Below, one piece after another: positions 51,196 through 58,491 of a stretch of 58,491 bases of DNA (position 1 is its first letter; every line of letters starts with the position of its first letter). The position numbers and the translations under genes were made by a program. Under the pieces are notes generated by a model. That model worked only from the letters and a program-made list of their open reading frames with translations, was not told the DNA's origin and made no database searches. The DNA is from CAYJBP01 sp964368605 (GTDB lineage: Bacteria > Bacillota > Dehalobacteriia > UBA4068), in NCBI GenBank assembly GCA_964368605.1, contig CAYJBP010000002.1, positions 1-58,491 on the forward strand, in the 5' to 3' direction.

Positions 51196-52154
51196 AAAAT
51201 ATCCCCCCTAAGCAGCGGTTTTAAATTGCCATCATAAATAGATTCGATAGTACCCGGCCCTTTGCGCCTGGATAAAAAAATGATGCGCTCAAAATCCCCA
51301 GCCTTTAATATATCACTTAATACGGGGCGGCTCATTAGCTGCTCCGGGCTATCACCATGAGCCGTGGCCAGCACTTTTATGCCGGCATTAGCTGCCTCGC
51401 GCAGGGCTAAGGCATCCTCCATACGGCCGATTTCATCGCAAGCAAGCACCTGTGGCGACATAGATCTAATCATCATCATCAGCCCCTCGGCCTTGGGGCA
51501 GCCATCTAAAATATCGCTACGCTTACCTATATCTAGCTGGGGAATTCCTCGATATAAAGCCGCCAATTCCGAACGCTCGTCAACTACTCCCACCCGTTTG
51601 GGCATTAAATATGTACCCTCGGAAAGTTGATAAATCAAGTCCCTGAGCAAGGTGCTTTTGCCGGCACGGGGCGCCGCCACGATAAGGCTGCTGCCTATAT
51701 CGGTACCTATTGTTAAATAAGGTAGTAGTTTGAGAGCCGATCCATATATTGGTCGTGCCAAGCGGATATTTACTGATGAAATATCCCTAATGCCTTTTAC
51801 CAGGCCATTTTCTAAAGTAACTCGTCCGCAAAGGCCGGCACGATGGCCACCCGGCAGGGTAATATAACCACGTCGCAATTCTTCGTCTAAGGCATAAAAG
51901 GAGTTATCGCTGATTAATAGCAGCAAACTGCGCATAATTTCATTGTCGCAAATTATCGGCTTTTCGTCCGCAATGACTAAGCCGTTTTCAGCCTGTAAAA
52001 AGCCCTCTTGATCATTAAATCGTAAAAGCAAAGGGCTATTAATATTAAAGCGAATTTCCTCAATGGTGGCCTGTTGCATTGGGCTAAGATCGGCAATTGC
52101 TTGCTTAATTAAAGGCGGCAGATAATTGTTTAGCTGGGCTAATTCTTTATTCAT
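51189..52154 (-). CDS. spoIIIAA: Stage III sporulation protein AA (ATPase)
   Basis: The 321-aa AAA+/secretion-type ATPase has Walker A APRAGKST, a Walker B-type VLACDEIGRMED region, LATAHGDSPEQLM and a C-terminal zinc-less tail. It resembles type II/IV secretion ATPases and powers channel assembly or transport. It is first in the operon (AGGAGG, ATG at 52154). I could not make out a convincing sigma-E promoter before it. Confidence 0.95.
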   Translation of the reverse strand: MNKELAQLNNYLPPLIKQAIADLSPMQQATIEEIRFNINSPLLLRFNDQEGFLQAENGLVIADEKPIICDNEIMRSLLLLISDNSFYALDEELRRGYITLPGGHRAGLCGRVTLENGLVKGIRDISSVNIRLARPIYGSALKLLPYLTIGTDIGSSLIVAAPRAGKSTLLRDLIYQLSEGTYLMPKRVGVVDERSELAALYRGIPQLDIGKRSDILDGCPKAEGLMMMIRSMSPQVLACDEIGRMEDALALREAANAGIKVLATAHGDSPEQLMSRPVLSDILKAGDFERIIFLSRRKGPGTIESIYDGNLKPLLRGDILC

Positions 52155-52221
52155 GCTAGGCCTCCTTTTTTAGCTTATATAGATGATTATGAATTAAAGA
52201 CAGGCTTTAGAACTGTTTTTT

Positions 52222-52250
52222 GCATAAGTCTAATTAATTAGGGCAAGCTA
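52222..52250 (+). promoter_or_regulatory. Sigma-G-like promoter of the germination operon
   Basis: GCATA (52222-52226) matches the sigma-G -35 pattern, and after 17 bp CAAGCTA (52244-52250) matches the -10 pattern CATNMTA except at the third base. In Bacillus the gerA operon is sigma-G-controlled, so this is the expected class. Confidence 0.55.
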
Positions 52251-52277
52251 TAAATAATGATGGCTTAAGGAGGCTTT

Positions 52278-53786
52278 ATGGTCTGGCGTAAACTAACAAA
52301 AGGCGAGCTATCGCCTAATATAGAAGCCAATATTAGCTATATTAAAGGGCAAATGGCCGAAGGGCTGGATATTATTTATCGCGAATTTCGCTTAGGTAAT
52401 GGGCAAAAGGCTTTTGCTTTCTTTTTAGAAGGCCTGGTTAATAGGGATATTTTGGATCGTGATTTATTCCGCCCTTTGATGTTAGCGCAGGATAAGGGTT
52501 TTTATCAAATTGAGGAGCTGGCTGAACAAATTTTGCCGGCGGCCTCGGTAAAAACTTGCCCCGATTTGGATACTTTAATCGAGGGAGCTTTACAGGGTTT
52601 AACGGTGCTTATTGTTGATGGCAATAGCCTTGGCCTGCATGTTGAGGCCGTGGGTTGGCAGCAGCGTGGCATTAATGAGCCTTCTACGGATATTGTAATT
52701 CGTGGCCCACGCGAGGGTTTTGTCGAAACAATGCGTATTAATATTGCGATGATGCGCCGCAAAATTCATCATCCCAGCCTAACGGTGGAAACGATGCGCT
52801 TAGGCCGCCTTAGTAAAACCGATTTAGCAATAATTTATATTGATGGAGTTGTCAATAAAAGTGTGCTTAAAGAAGCTAAAAGGCGTTTGGCTAAGATTGA
52901 TATTGACGGTATTTTGGATTCCGGCTATATCGAACAATTAATTCAGGATACCCCTTATTCGGCTTTTCCCACGATTGGTATCACCGAAAAGCCTGATATT
53001 GCCGCTGCCCGTATTTTGGAGGGGCGATTGATGCTGATTATCGACGGTTCGCCGGTTGCCCTTACTATGCCGATGTTTTTTATCGAAGGTTTGCAAAGCC
53101 CGGAGGATTATTATACCCGTTTTTTTTATGCCAGTTTTATACGCTTGATCAGGGGTTTAGCCTTAATAATTGCTTTGCTTTTGCCGGGATCTTATATTGC
53201 GGTGGCCAGTTATCATCAGCAATTAATTCCTGTAAATTTGATGTTTTCGATGCTATCGGCCGAGGCTAATACGCCGTTTTCGGCCGGCACTTCAATTGTA
53301 TTAATCAGTTTGGCTTATGAAATCCTGCGCGAGGCAGGGGTGCGCTTACCAAGGCCGGCCGGGCAGGCGGTAAGCATTGTGGGGGCAATTATTATGGGCG
53401 ATGCCGCTGTTAGTGCCGGTTTAATATCAGCGCCAATTTTAATTGTGTTGGCAATTACGGTAATATCTTCTTATATTGCGGCCAATTTGGTGGATGCGGT
53501 AACGATTTTGCGTCTGGCTTTTATTGCTTTAGGTTGGTCTTTGGGGATGTTTGGTATTTTATTTGGCATCATAACTTTGATGATGTATTTAAGTAGCCTG
53601 CGTTCTTTTGGCATCCCTTATTTTAGCCCCTTTGCCCCCTTGGCAACCAGCGGTTTGCAGGATAGTTTTGTGCGTTTTCCGCTATTCAAAATGATTAAAA
53701 GGCCGACCTTTTTAAGCAAAAATAGACAAAGAATGAGCCCCGATATGCGCCGGGAAATGTTTAAGGGGGTAGGGGATGAAAACTAG
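52278..53786 (+). CDS. GerA-type spore germination protein A subunit
   Basis: The 502-aa protein is a GerAA/GerBA homologue. It has a large N-terminal cytoplasmic domain (about 1-280) with GQMAEGLDIIYREFRLGN, then five to six membrane helices (PGSYIAVASYHQQLIPVNL, EILREAGVRLPRPAGQAVSI) and a basic C-terminal tail. With the B and C subunits it forms a germinant receptor in the inner spore membrane. It is first of three genes, with AAGGAGG upstream and a sigma-G-like promoter. Confidence 0.95.
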   Translation: MVWRKLTKGELSPNIEANISYIKGQMAEGLDIIYREFRLGNGQKAFAFFLEGLVNRDILDRDLFRPLMLAQDKGFYQIEELAEQILPAASVKTCPDLDTLIEGALQGLTVLIVDGNSLGLHVEAVGWQQRGINEPSTDIVIRGPREGFVETMRINIAMMRRKIHHPSLTVETMRLGRLSKTDLAIIYIDGVVNKSVLKEAKRRLAKIDIDGILDSGYIEQLIQDTPYSAFPTIGITEKPDIAAARILEGRLMLIIDGSPVALTMPMFFIEGLQSPEDYYTRFFYASFIRLIRGLALIIALLLPGSYIAVASYHQQLIPVNLMFSMLSAEANTPFSAGTSIVLISLAYEILREAGVRLPRPAGQAVSIVGAIIMGDAAVSAGLISAPILIVLAITVISSYIAANLVDAVTILRLAFIALGWSLGMFGILFGIITLMMYLSSLRSFGIPYFSPFAPLATSGLQDSFVRFPLFKMIKRPTFLSKNRQRMSPDMRREMFKGVGDEN

Positions 53787-54960
53787 GGTTTTATTGCCGA
53801 TTTTGCTGATATTAAGCTTGCCAATAATGTCCTCTTGCTGGGATCAAAGGCAATTGTCGGATATGGCTTTGGTTTTGGGATTGGCCATTGATTTGGCCGA
53901 AACCGAATCGGGTGAATCGCAAATGCTGCTTACCGTGGAGATTGCCGATATTAGCGATAACCCAACTGCCGCCACAGCCAAGGTTTTTAGCGCCCAAGGG
54001 CCTACAATTATGGCTGCAATTGGTAATTTGGCGCAAACTGTTGATAAATACCTGCATTGGGGGCATATGCAAAGCTTGATTATTAGTAGCGATGCGGCCA
54101 GCCAAGGTTTAGATCAGTATATTAATATTTTCTTTAATGATCATGAAATGAGCCCGCTAATTTATATCTTTATCAGCGAAGGAGCAGCTAAAGACGTTCT
54201 TGATGGTCAATTAGGGCTTTCGCGCTATTTGGCAGGCGGCCTGCGTACTTTAATCGGCAAAAAAACCAATATTAGCAATGGCTATATTAGCGGTATTAGT
54301 ATTCATCGCTATATGGAAGATAGTAATATGGAGAATTGCGGACTGTTATTACCATTGGTTAGTGAATATAAAGAACCACAATTGGTTACTGGTGGTTTGA
54401 CAAATGATCCACATGATGATGATCAAAAAACAGCCTATTATTTGCGAGGAATGGCCATTATTGATGAAGATAATAATTATAGCGGCTATTTGCAAGGTAA
54501 TGAAAATTTGGGAGCATTGATGATAAATGGCCGGGTAAACGATTTTGAATTGATATTATATGATCCTAAAAATAAAATTACCATTAGTTTGGCTGTTAAT
54601 GATTGGCAATTGCAAAAAGATTGGCAAATTGATCGGCAAACCGAGCAGTTAAAACTAAACTTGCAAGGCAAGGCGGCAACTATTTTAAATGAAGAGCAAA
54701 AATATTTGAATTATTATCAACCTGAACAAAGGCAATATTTGCAGGACTTGGCTGCTGCGGAATTAGAAAGGATAATGTTACTGGCCTTTAAGCAAGCTCA
54801 AGATTTAGAAAATGATTTTTTGCTTTTGGGTCGTGATTTATGGCGTTATCATTATCAGGATTGGCAGCAGATTAAAGAGCAATGGCCTAAGGCGATGGCT
54901 AATATTGATTTAAGCTTTGATTTGGATGTAAAGGTTGAATTTAGTGGTCAGGGAAATTAA
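53776..54960 (+). CDS. Ger(x)C family germination lipoprotein
   Basis: The 394-aa protein has a lipoprotein signal (lipobox IMSSC, Cys at residue 21) followed by WDQRQLSDMALVLGLAIDL, the Ger(x)C landmark. A three-domain soluble part ends with EFSGQGN. It sits on the outer face of the inner spore membrane and completes the receptor. It overlaps the A gene by 11 bases. Confidence 0.95.
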   Translation: MKTRVLLPILLILSLPIMSSCWDQRQLSDMALVLGLAIDLAETESGESQMLLTVEIADISDNPTAATAKVFSAQGPTIMAAIGNLAQTVDKYLHWGHMQSLIISSDAASQGLDQYINIFFNDHEMSPLIYIFISEGAAKDVLDGQLGLSRYLAGGLRTLIGKKTNISNGYISGISIHRYMEDSNMENCGLLLPLVSEYKEPQLVTGGLTNDPHDDDQKTAYYLRGMAIIDEDNNYSGYLQGNENLGALMINGRVNDFELILYDPKNKITISLAVNDWQLQKDWQIDRQTEQLKLNLQGKAATILNEEQKYLNYYQPEQRQYLQDLAAAELERIMLLAFKQAQDLENDFLLLGRDLWRYHYQDWQQIKEQWPKAMANIDLSFDLDVKVEFSGQGN

Positions 54961-54991
54961 ATGCAATAAATGAATTAAAGGTGGGGTATAT

Positions 54992-56074
54992 GTGACGAAA
55001 ATTGTTATAGCGCCTTATCAAGGCTTGATTTTAATTGCTTTAGGTGTTTTATCAGGTATTATCCCTCTTTATGCAATTGGTAGCAATTTGGGGCATAATA
55101 TCTGGTTAGCTTTTATTTTTAGCCCACTTGCGGCTATTATGCTTTATTTTTTGTATAAAAGGCTTAATCACAAAATGCAGGGCATAAGCCTGGATATAAT
55201 ATTTAGCAGGCATTTAAGCCCTGCTGTGGGCCGGTTTTGTGCATTATTATTTATTCTTTGCTTGGCTATAATAAGCTCATATTATTTATTTTCGGCTTTA
55301 GGTTATTGGCAAATAATGATTATGCCGCAAACCCCTTTTGGCATATATTGCCTATTATTTTGGGGATTAAGTCGCTTTATCAGTGCCCTTGGCTTAGAGG
55401 TTTTGGGGCGTGGTTTATTAATTTTTGTTATAGGTTTTGCTTTTATCGCTACAGTTGATAGCCTGTTTTTAATCAGCGAGATGGATTTTGCCCGTTTTTT
55501 GCCTATTATTACCGCCAAGCCCGCCCAAATTGGCTTAAGTGCGGGGGCGGCAATGATTTTTTTATTCGCCTTAAGCCCGATTATTTTCTTTATTTATCCG
55601 CATATTGAATTGAAAGAAGGGTCAAAATCGGCGCAGATGCTCTTTTGGGGCTTGCTTTTGCCTGTTGGCTATTTTATGTTGGCGGCCTTGCGCAATACGG
55701 CGGTTTTTGGCGATGCCTTGATTTTTAGCGATTTTCCTACTTTGGAGGCGGTTAGGATTATTGAATGGGGGCGTGGCATTGCCAGATTGGAATTGATAGC
55801 CCTTTTATCTATCGAAAGCATAGCTATTTTAGCTGCGGTTTTGATATCGCATATCATCTCGCGATTAATAAACTGCCTGGCAAATGGCCTAAGCAAATAT
55901 GCCGACAGTTTAGGTAGCCTATTAGTTGCCTCCTTAACTTTTTTATGGCATCAGTTTAGTAATTATATAAATAATAGTTGGGTTTTAATTACTTTTTTGA
56001 TTTGCTTAATAACTATGTTATTAATCGCCTCTATTAGTATAATAAAATTTTATAAAAGTGATTGTCAAATATAA
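54992..56074 (+). CDS. Spore germination permease B subunit (GerAB type)
   Basis: The 360-aa protein has ten membrane helices in the APC-like pattern of GerAB, which binds the germinant amino acid in the membrane. It starts at GTG (54992) after GGTGGGG, since the nearby ATG is followed at once by a stop. The gene order A-C-B differs from the A-B-C order of Bacillus gerA. A promoter for the next gene overlaps its 3' end. Confidence 0.93.
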   Translation: MTKIVIAPYQGLILIALGVLSGIIPLYAIGSNLGHNIWLAFIFSPLAAIMLYFLYKRLNHKMQGISLDIIFSRHLSPAVGRFCALLFILCLAIISSYYLFSALGYWQIMIMPQTPFGIYCLLFWGLSRFISALGLEVLGRGLLIFVIGFAFIATVDSLFLISEMDFARFLPIITAKPAQIGLSAGAAMIFLFALSPIIFFIYPHIELKEGSKSAQMLFWGLLLPVGYFMLAALRNTAVFGDALIFSDFPTLEAVRIIEWGRGIARLELIALLSIESIAILAAVLISHIISRLINCLANGLSKYADSLGSLLVASLTFLWHQFSNYINNSWVLITFLICLITMLLIASISIIKFYKSDCQI

Positions 56075-56090
56075 AACTATATGTTATAAT
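56062..56090 (+). promoter_or_regulatory. Promoter of the YerC/TrpR-type gene
   Basis: TTGTCA (56062-56067) and TATAAT (56085-56090) are 17 bp apart, with an extended TGT before the -10. The -35 overlaps the end of the germination gene. Confidence 0.75.
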
Positions 56091-56145
56091 TAAAACACAT
56101 ATAATGTAACAATTTGTAGAGTTATAATAAAAAGGGGGCACCACT

Positions 56146-56442
56146 ATGGGTTTTGAAAGTCGCTTTAAAAATGATAGTATTGATGAACTTTTTAAAGGAA
56201 TTTTATTATTAGATAGCGAGGATGAATGCTATCGTTTCTTTGAGGATTTAACCACAATTCCGGAGATTAAATCCTTGGCACAGCGCTTGCAAGTGGCCAA
56301 AATGTTGGTCGCTAATGAAACATATACAGCCATATCCGAAAAAACCGGCGCATCTACTGCAACGATTAGTCGTGTAAAAAATTCCTTGCATTATGGGGCG
56401 GATGGTTATAAGTTAGTTTTGGAAAAACTAGGCATACTTTAA
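56146..56442 (+). CDS. YerC/YecD-type TrpR-family regulator
   Basis: The 98-aa protein belongs to the TrpR/YerC/YecD family. It has a helical N-terminal part with LLLDSEDECYRFFEDL, then the helix-turn-helix region RLQVAKMLVANETYTAISEKTGASTATISRV. The family is widespread in Bacillota and its ligand is unknown; TrpR itself binds tryptophan. It has its own promoter and terminator, and AAAGGGGG upstream. Confidence 0.9.
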   Translation: MGFESRFKNDSIDELFKGILLLDSEDECYRFFEDLTTIPEIKSLAQRLQVAKMLVANETYTAISEKTGASTATISRVKNSLHYGADGYKLVLEKLGIL

Positions 56443-56476
56443 GTTTTTTCGGTTTTAGGTTGATATTGTTATTAGC

Positions 56477-56517
56477 AAGCAAGCTGCATCATATAAAGAA
56501 GCAGCTTGCTTTTTTTA
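56477..56517 (+). terminator. Terminator of the YerC-type gene
   Basis: AGCAAGCTGC (56478-56487) pairs with 56501-56510, flanked by A/T and followed by T7. Confidence 0.9.
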
Positions 56518-56661
56518 GCTTTTATGATCTTCATTAAAAAGTTGCAGTGTTTTAATGTTTATTTGGCATTTTATTGGCTAAGTAAGCTGTTAAATTGCTA
56601 ATTATTACATTTTGCTGTTTTATGTTGCAGAACCCGGCAATTATTTTAAAGGAGGTATTTT

Positions 56662-58047
56662 ATGGAGCAGCTTAAAAAGAAAAGAGAATTTCCCCATGCT
56701 TTTGTAATTTTATTGGCGATTTTGGCTTTAATCACTATCCTTACCTGGGTAGTTCCGGCCGGCCAATATACCAGGGAAACCATCGACGGCGTAACTGTAG
56801 TAGATCCTGATAGCTTTCAGTTTGTAGATCAAAAACCGGTTGGCTTTATGGCAATGATGGAGGCCATCCCAAGCGGTATAACAGGTGGTGCAGCACTTAT
56901 TACCATGATTTTTACAATCGGGGCGGCAATTGGTCTTATTGATAGTACGGGTGCTATCAGAGCAGGCGTTTTAGCCTTGAACGACAAATTGGGCGCCAAG
57001 AGCAATAAGCTGGTTTTAATCGGAATTATGATTTATTTTTCTTTTATTGGCGCGTTTCCTTCGATGCTTGAAGGGGTAATTCCTTTTGTGCCAATTTGTA
57101 TTGGTATTGCTCTTATGCTGGGTTATGATGTTATTACCGGTATTGCAATAGTTTTGATTTCCGATATTATTGGTTGGGCAGCCGGCCCCACCAATATGTG
57201 GACGGTTGGAAATGCCCAGAATATTGGTCAACTCCCTTTATTTTCGGGCATCGAATATCGCTTAGTTTGCTTGGTTGTATTTATGATTGTTTCGATAGCT
57301 TATGTAATTCGCTATGCCGAAAAAGTTAAAAAAGATCCATCTTTAAGTACATGTTTTGGCATGGATACTTCGGGCTTGGAATTCGATAGCAAGCAAAAAG
57401 TTGAATTTACCATGCGCAGAAAAATTATCTTAATTTTATTCTGCATCACCATTTTTCTGGTGGTTTTTGGCTCTTTACAATGGGGCTGGGGCTTGGTAGA
57501 AATGTCGGCAACCTATATTATTTGTGGCATTGCTTGCGGTATTGTGGCCGGTTTTAAAAGCGGCCAAATTGCTGATAAAATGCTCGAAGGTGCGCAATTA
57601 GTATTTATTGCGGCAATGGCAATTGGTTTGGCAAGGGCTATTTCGATTGTTATGGAAAGTGGCTTAATTATCGATACTTTTGTATTTTACCTGGTAGCTG
57701 CCGTAGAACAAATGCCTGATGCTTTGGTTGGTATTGCCATGTTTGCTATCCAAACGATTATCAATTTCTTTATTCCATCGGGTAGTAGCCAGGCTTTGGT
57801 AACTATGCCTATTTTAATGCCAATGGCCGAAATTACCGGCTTAAGTAAGCAGTTAACCATTTTGGCCTTCCAGTTTGGCGATGGTTTAAGCAACTTAGCA
57901 TTCCCCACTATGGGTACTTTAATTGCCTGCTTAGCTTGCGGTAAGGTTACTTTTGATAAATGGTTTAAGTTTGTATGGCGTTATTTGATTTTGATTTCGG
58001 TTGTGGCTTGTGCTTTAATTGTTATTGCTGCTTTAATTGGCTATTAA
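56662..58047 (+). CDS. YfcC/DcuC-type anaerobic C4-dicarboxylate or basic-peptide permease
   Basis: The 461-aa membrane protein has about 12 helices. PHAFVILLAILALITILTW, VPAGQY, the loop GWAAGPTNMWTVGNAQNIG and IPSGSSQALVTMPILMP are YfcC/DcuC landmarks. Members move dicarboxylates, ornithine/arginine or small peptides depending on the group; I cannot choose. No metabolic neighbour is present. The ribosome site is AAAGGAGG. No terminator is visible before the RNA gene that follows. Confidence 0.85.
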   Translation: MEQLKKKREFPHAFVILLAILALITILTWVVPAGQYTRETIDGVTVVDPDSFQFVDQKPVGFMAMMEAIPSGITGGAALITMIFTIGAAIGLIDSTGAIRAGVLALNDKLGAKSNKLVLIGIMIYFSFIGAFPSMLEGVIPFVPICIGIALMLGYDVITGIAIVLISDIIGWAAGPTNMWTVGNAQNIGQLPLFSGIEYRLVCLVVFMIVSIAYVIRYAEKVKKDPSLSTCFGMDTSGLEFDSKQKVEFTMRRKIILILFCITIFLVVFGSLQWGWGLVEMSATYIICGIACGIVAGFKSGQIADKMLEGAQLVFIAAMAIGLARAISIVMESGLIIDTFVFYLVAAVEQMPDALVGIAMFAIQTIINFFIPSGSSQALVTMPILMPMAEITGLSKQLTILAFQFGDGLSNLAFPTMGTLIACLACGKVTFDKWFKFVWRYLILISVVACALIVIAALIGY

Positions 58048-58098
58048 TGTATAATTGCCGATATTGATTATAAGGCAAGACTATTTAAAAAAATGAGC

Positions 58099-58127
58099 TT
58101 GACAAAATTGTAGTAAAATGCTATGCT
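58099..58127 (+). promoter_or_regulatory. Promoter of the stand-alone RNA gene
   Basis: A perfect TTGACA (58099-58104) and TATGCT (58122-58127) are 17 bp apart, with TGC directly before the -10. Transcription should begin near 58134. Confidence 0.8.
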
Positions 58128-58133
58128 TGACAG

Positions 58134-58311
58134 GCATACATAGGGAAAATGCGTAAAGTGTCCTTTGTCATGGGGTTGACAAGGGAACGAAAGGCTTGGC
58201 CATTTGCTTCTAATCTGGAAGGAATAGGTGGCCAACCTGCGGTATTTTCCTATATCCCGCTTGATAAAAAACTAGGGATAGATTGTATTTGACAATCTAT
58301 CCCCTTTTTTT
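58134..58311 (+). ncRNA. Structured noncoding RNA of unknown family
   Basis: About 178 bases lie between a strong promoter and a strong intrinsic terminator, with no ORF. The body folds as a closed three-way element. A closing helix pairs 58140-58150 with 58244-58253 (one bulge). One hairpin pairs CCTTTGTCA (58162-58170) with 58177-58185, one wobble, loop TGGGGT. A second arm pairs AGG-c-TTGGCCA (58192-58202) with TGGCCAACCT (58229-58238). The size and stand-alone transcription fit 6S-type RNA, but I see three arms rather than a rod with a central bubble. I find no SRP domain IV, RNase P or tmRNA core. Confidence 0.7.
58275..58311 (+). terminator. Terminator of the RNA gene
   Basis: GGGATAGATTGT (58275-58286) pairs perfectly with 58292-58303 and is followed by C and T7. 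Confidence 0.95.
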
Positions 58312-58340
58312 ATTTAAGGTTAGCATAAAAAGACTCGAAC

Positions 58341-58491
58341 CAAAACGGTTTTGCACTCAAAATCAGCGGCATCTAGCGGCCTTGCCGGCACTTCCCGTAG
58401 CTCCACTACGAAAAGCACCGTCAAGTCCACTATCTATCCCCTGATTTTGGCGCAAAACTGCTTCGCACCCTTATTTAGGCTGCAAAAATAT
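58341..58491. other. Nested inverted-repeat element cut by the window end
   Basis: Outer arms GTTTTGC (58348-58354) and AAAATCAG (58359-58366) pair with CTGATTTT (58441-58448) and GCAAAAC (58452-58458). CAAAAC (58341-58346) offers an alternative partner. Inside, CGTAG (58396-58400) pairs with 58406-58410 and is extended by GG/CC at 58387-58388 and 58418-58419. CGGC (58367-58370) can pair with GCCG (58384-58387). No ORF runs through it on either strand. It could be a second structured RNA or the end of a mobile element; its right end is not in the window. Confidence 0.5.

Noticed and set aside
52155..52260. Sigma-E promoter before spoIIIAA
   Set aside because: Only weak partial matches (CATAATCA-like) with an unsuitable -35; I do not report it.
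58199..58240. SRP RNA domain IV (GGAAGGAA)
   Set aside because: The GGAA is part of a longer helix, not a tetraloop with the flanking conserved internal loops.
58321..58400. tRNA on the minus strand (GGTTCGAGTC-like T-loop)
   Set aside because: The T-stem does not pair, there is no acceptor stem partner, and the anticodon arm cannot be formed.

Overview
The window comes from an AT-rich, low-GC Gram-positive genome. A complete eight-gene spoIIIA operon, a GerA-type spore germination operon behind a sigma-G-like promoter, an AmaP/Asp23 cassette, a sortase and an LPXTG surface protein point to an endospore-forming, monoderm member of the Bacillota, most likely class Clostridia. A radical-SAM protein, a corrinoid protein and a MeaB GTPase fit an anaerobic lifestyle. 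I see no rRNA, tRNA, CRISPR array, insertion sequence or phage gene.

Layout. 1-5 kb: the 3' part of a large LPQTG-anchored VWA/InlB-repeat surface protein, then an Asp/Glu-racemase-like gene paired with a corrinoid-binding protein. 5-14 kb: an MCP-like membrane protein, YlmH, an aspartate racemase, a Fur-family regulator with a zinc-binding lipoprotein, the threonine-to-glycine pair tdh-kbl, a degenerate LarC-like protein and DegV. 14-22.5 kb, leftward: a BTAD regulator with a degenerate GGDEF-like tail, a sortase, a PilC/GspF-type membrane protein, four short single-TM proteins that look like pilin-type components, PilT, a small conserved protein, then a flavodoxin-like reductase, an ECF S-component and MntP. 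22.5-26.5 kb: rpiB-glyA-comEB-mnaA. 26.6-30.4 kb: asp23-amaP-DUF2273-nusB-TsaD-like-radical SAM. 30.6-33 kb: an enolase-superfamily enzyme and a REC-HD-GYP regulator. 33-38.4 kb: dxs-tlyA, a DUF401-type permease and MeaB. 38.5-45 kb: a YesMN-type two-component pair, an APC permease, an APH-fold protein with both catalytic Asp replaced, and a PRC-barrel protein. 45-52 kb: spoIIIAA-AH followed directly by two GT2 glycosyltransferases. 52-56 kb: gerA/gerC/gerB-type genes and a YerC/TrpR-type regulator. 56.6-58.5 kb: a YfcC-type permease, a stand-alone structured RNA with its own promoter and terminator, and an inverted-repeat element cut by the window end.

The most unusual parts are the PilT-only pilus-like locus fused to a sortase and a BTAD/degenerate-GGDEF regulator, the unassigned RNA near 58.2 kb, the racemase/corrinoid pair, the two glycosyltransferases coupled to spoIIIA, and several proteins that keep a fold but have lost catalytic residues (APH-like, LarC-like, GGDEF-like). 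Start codons were re-chosen for several genes (MCP-like, tdh, rpiB, pilT, TsaD-like, asp23, tlyA, dxs) because the Shine-Dalgarno sequence clearly belongs to an internal start.
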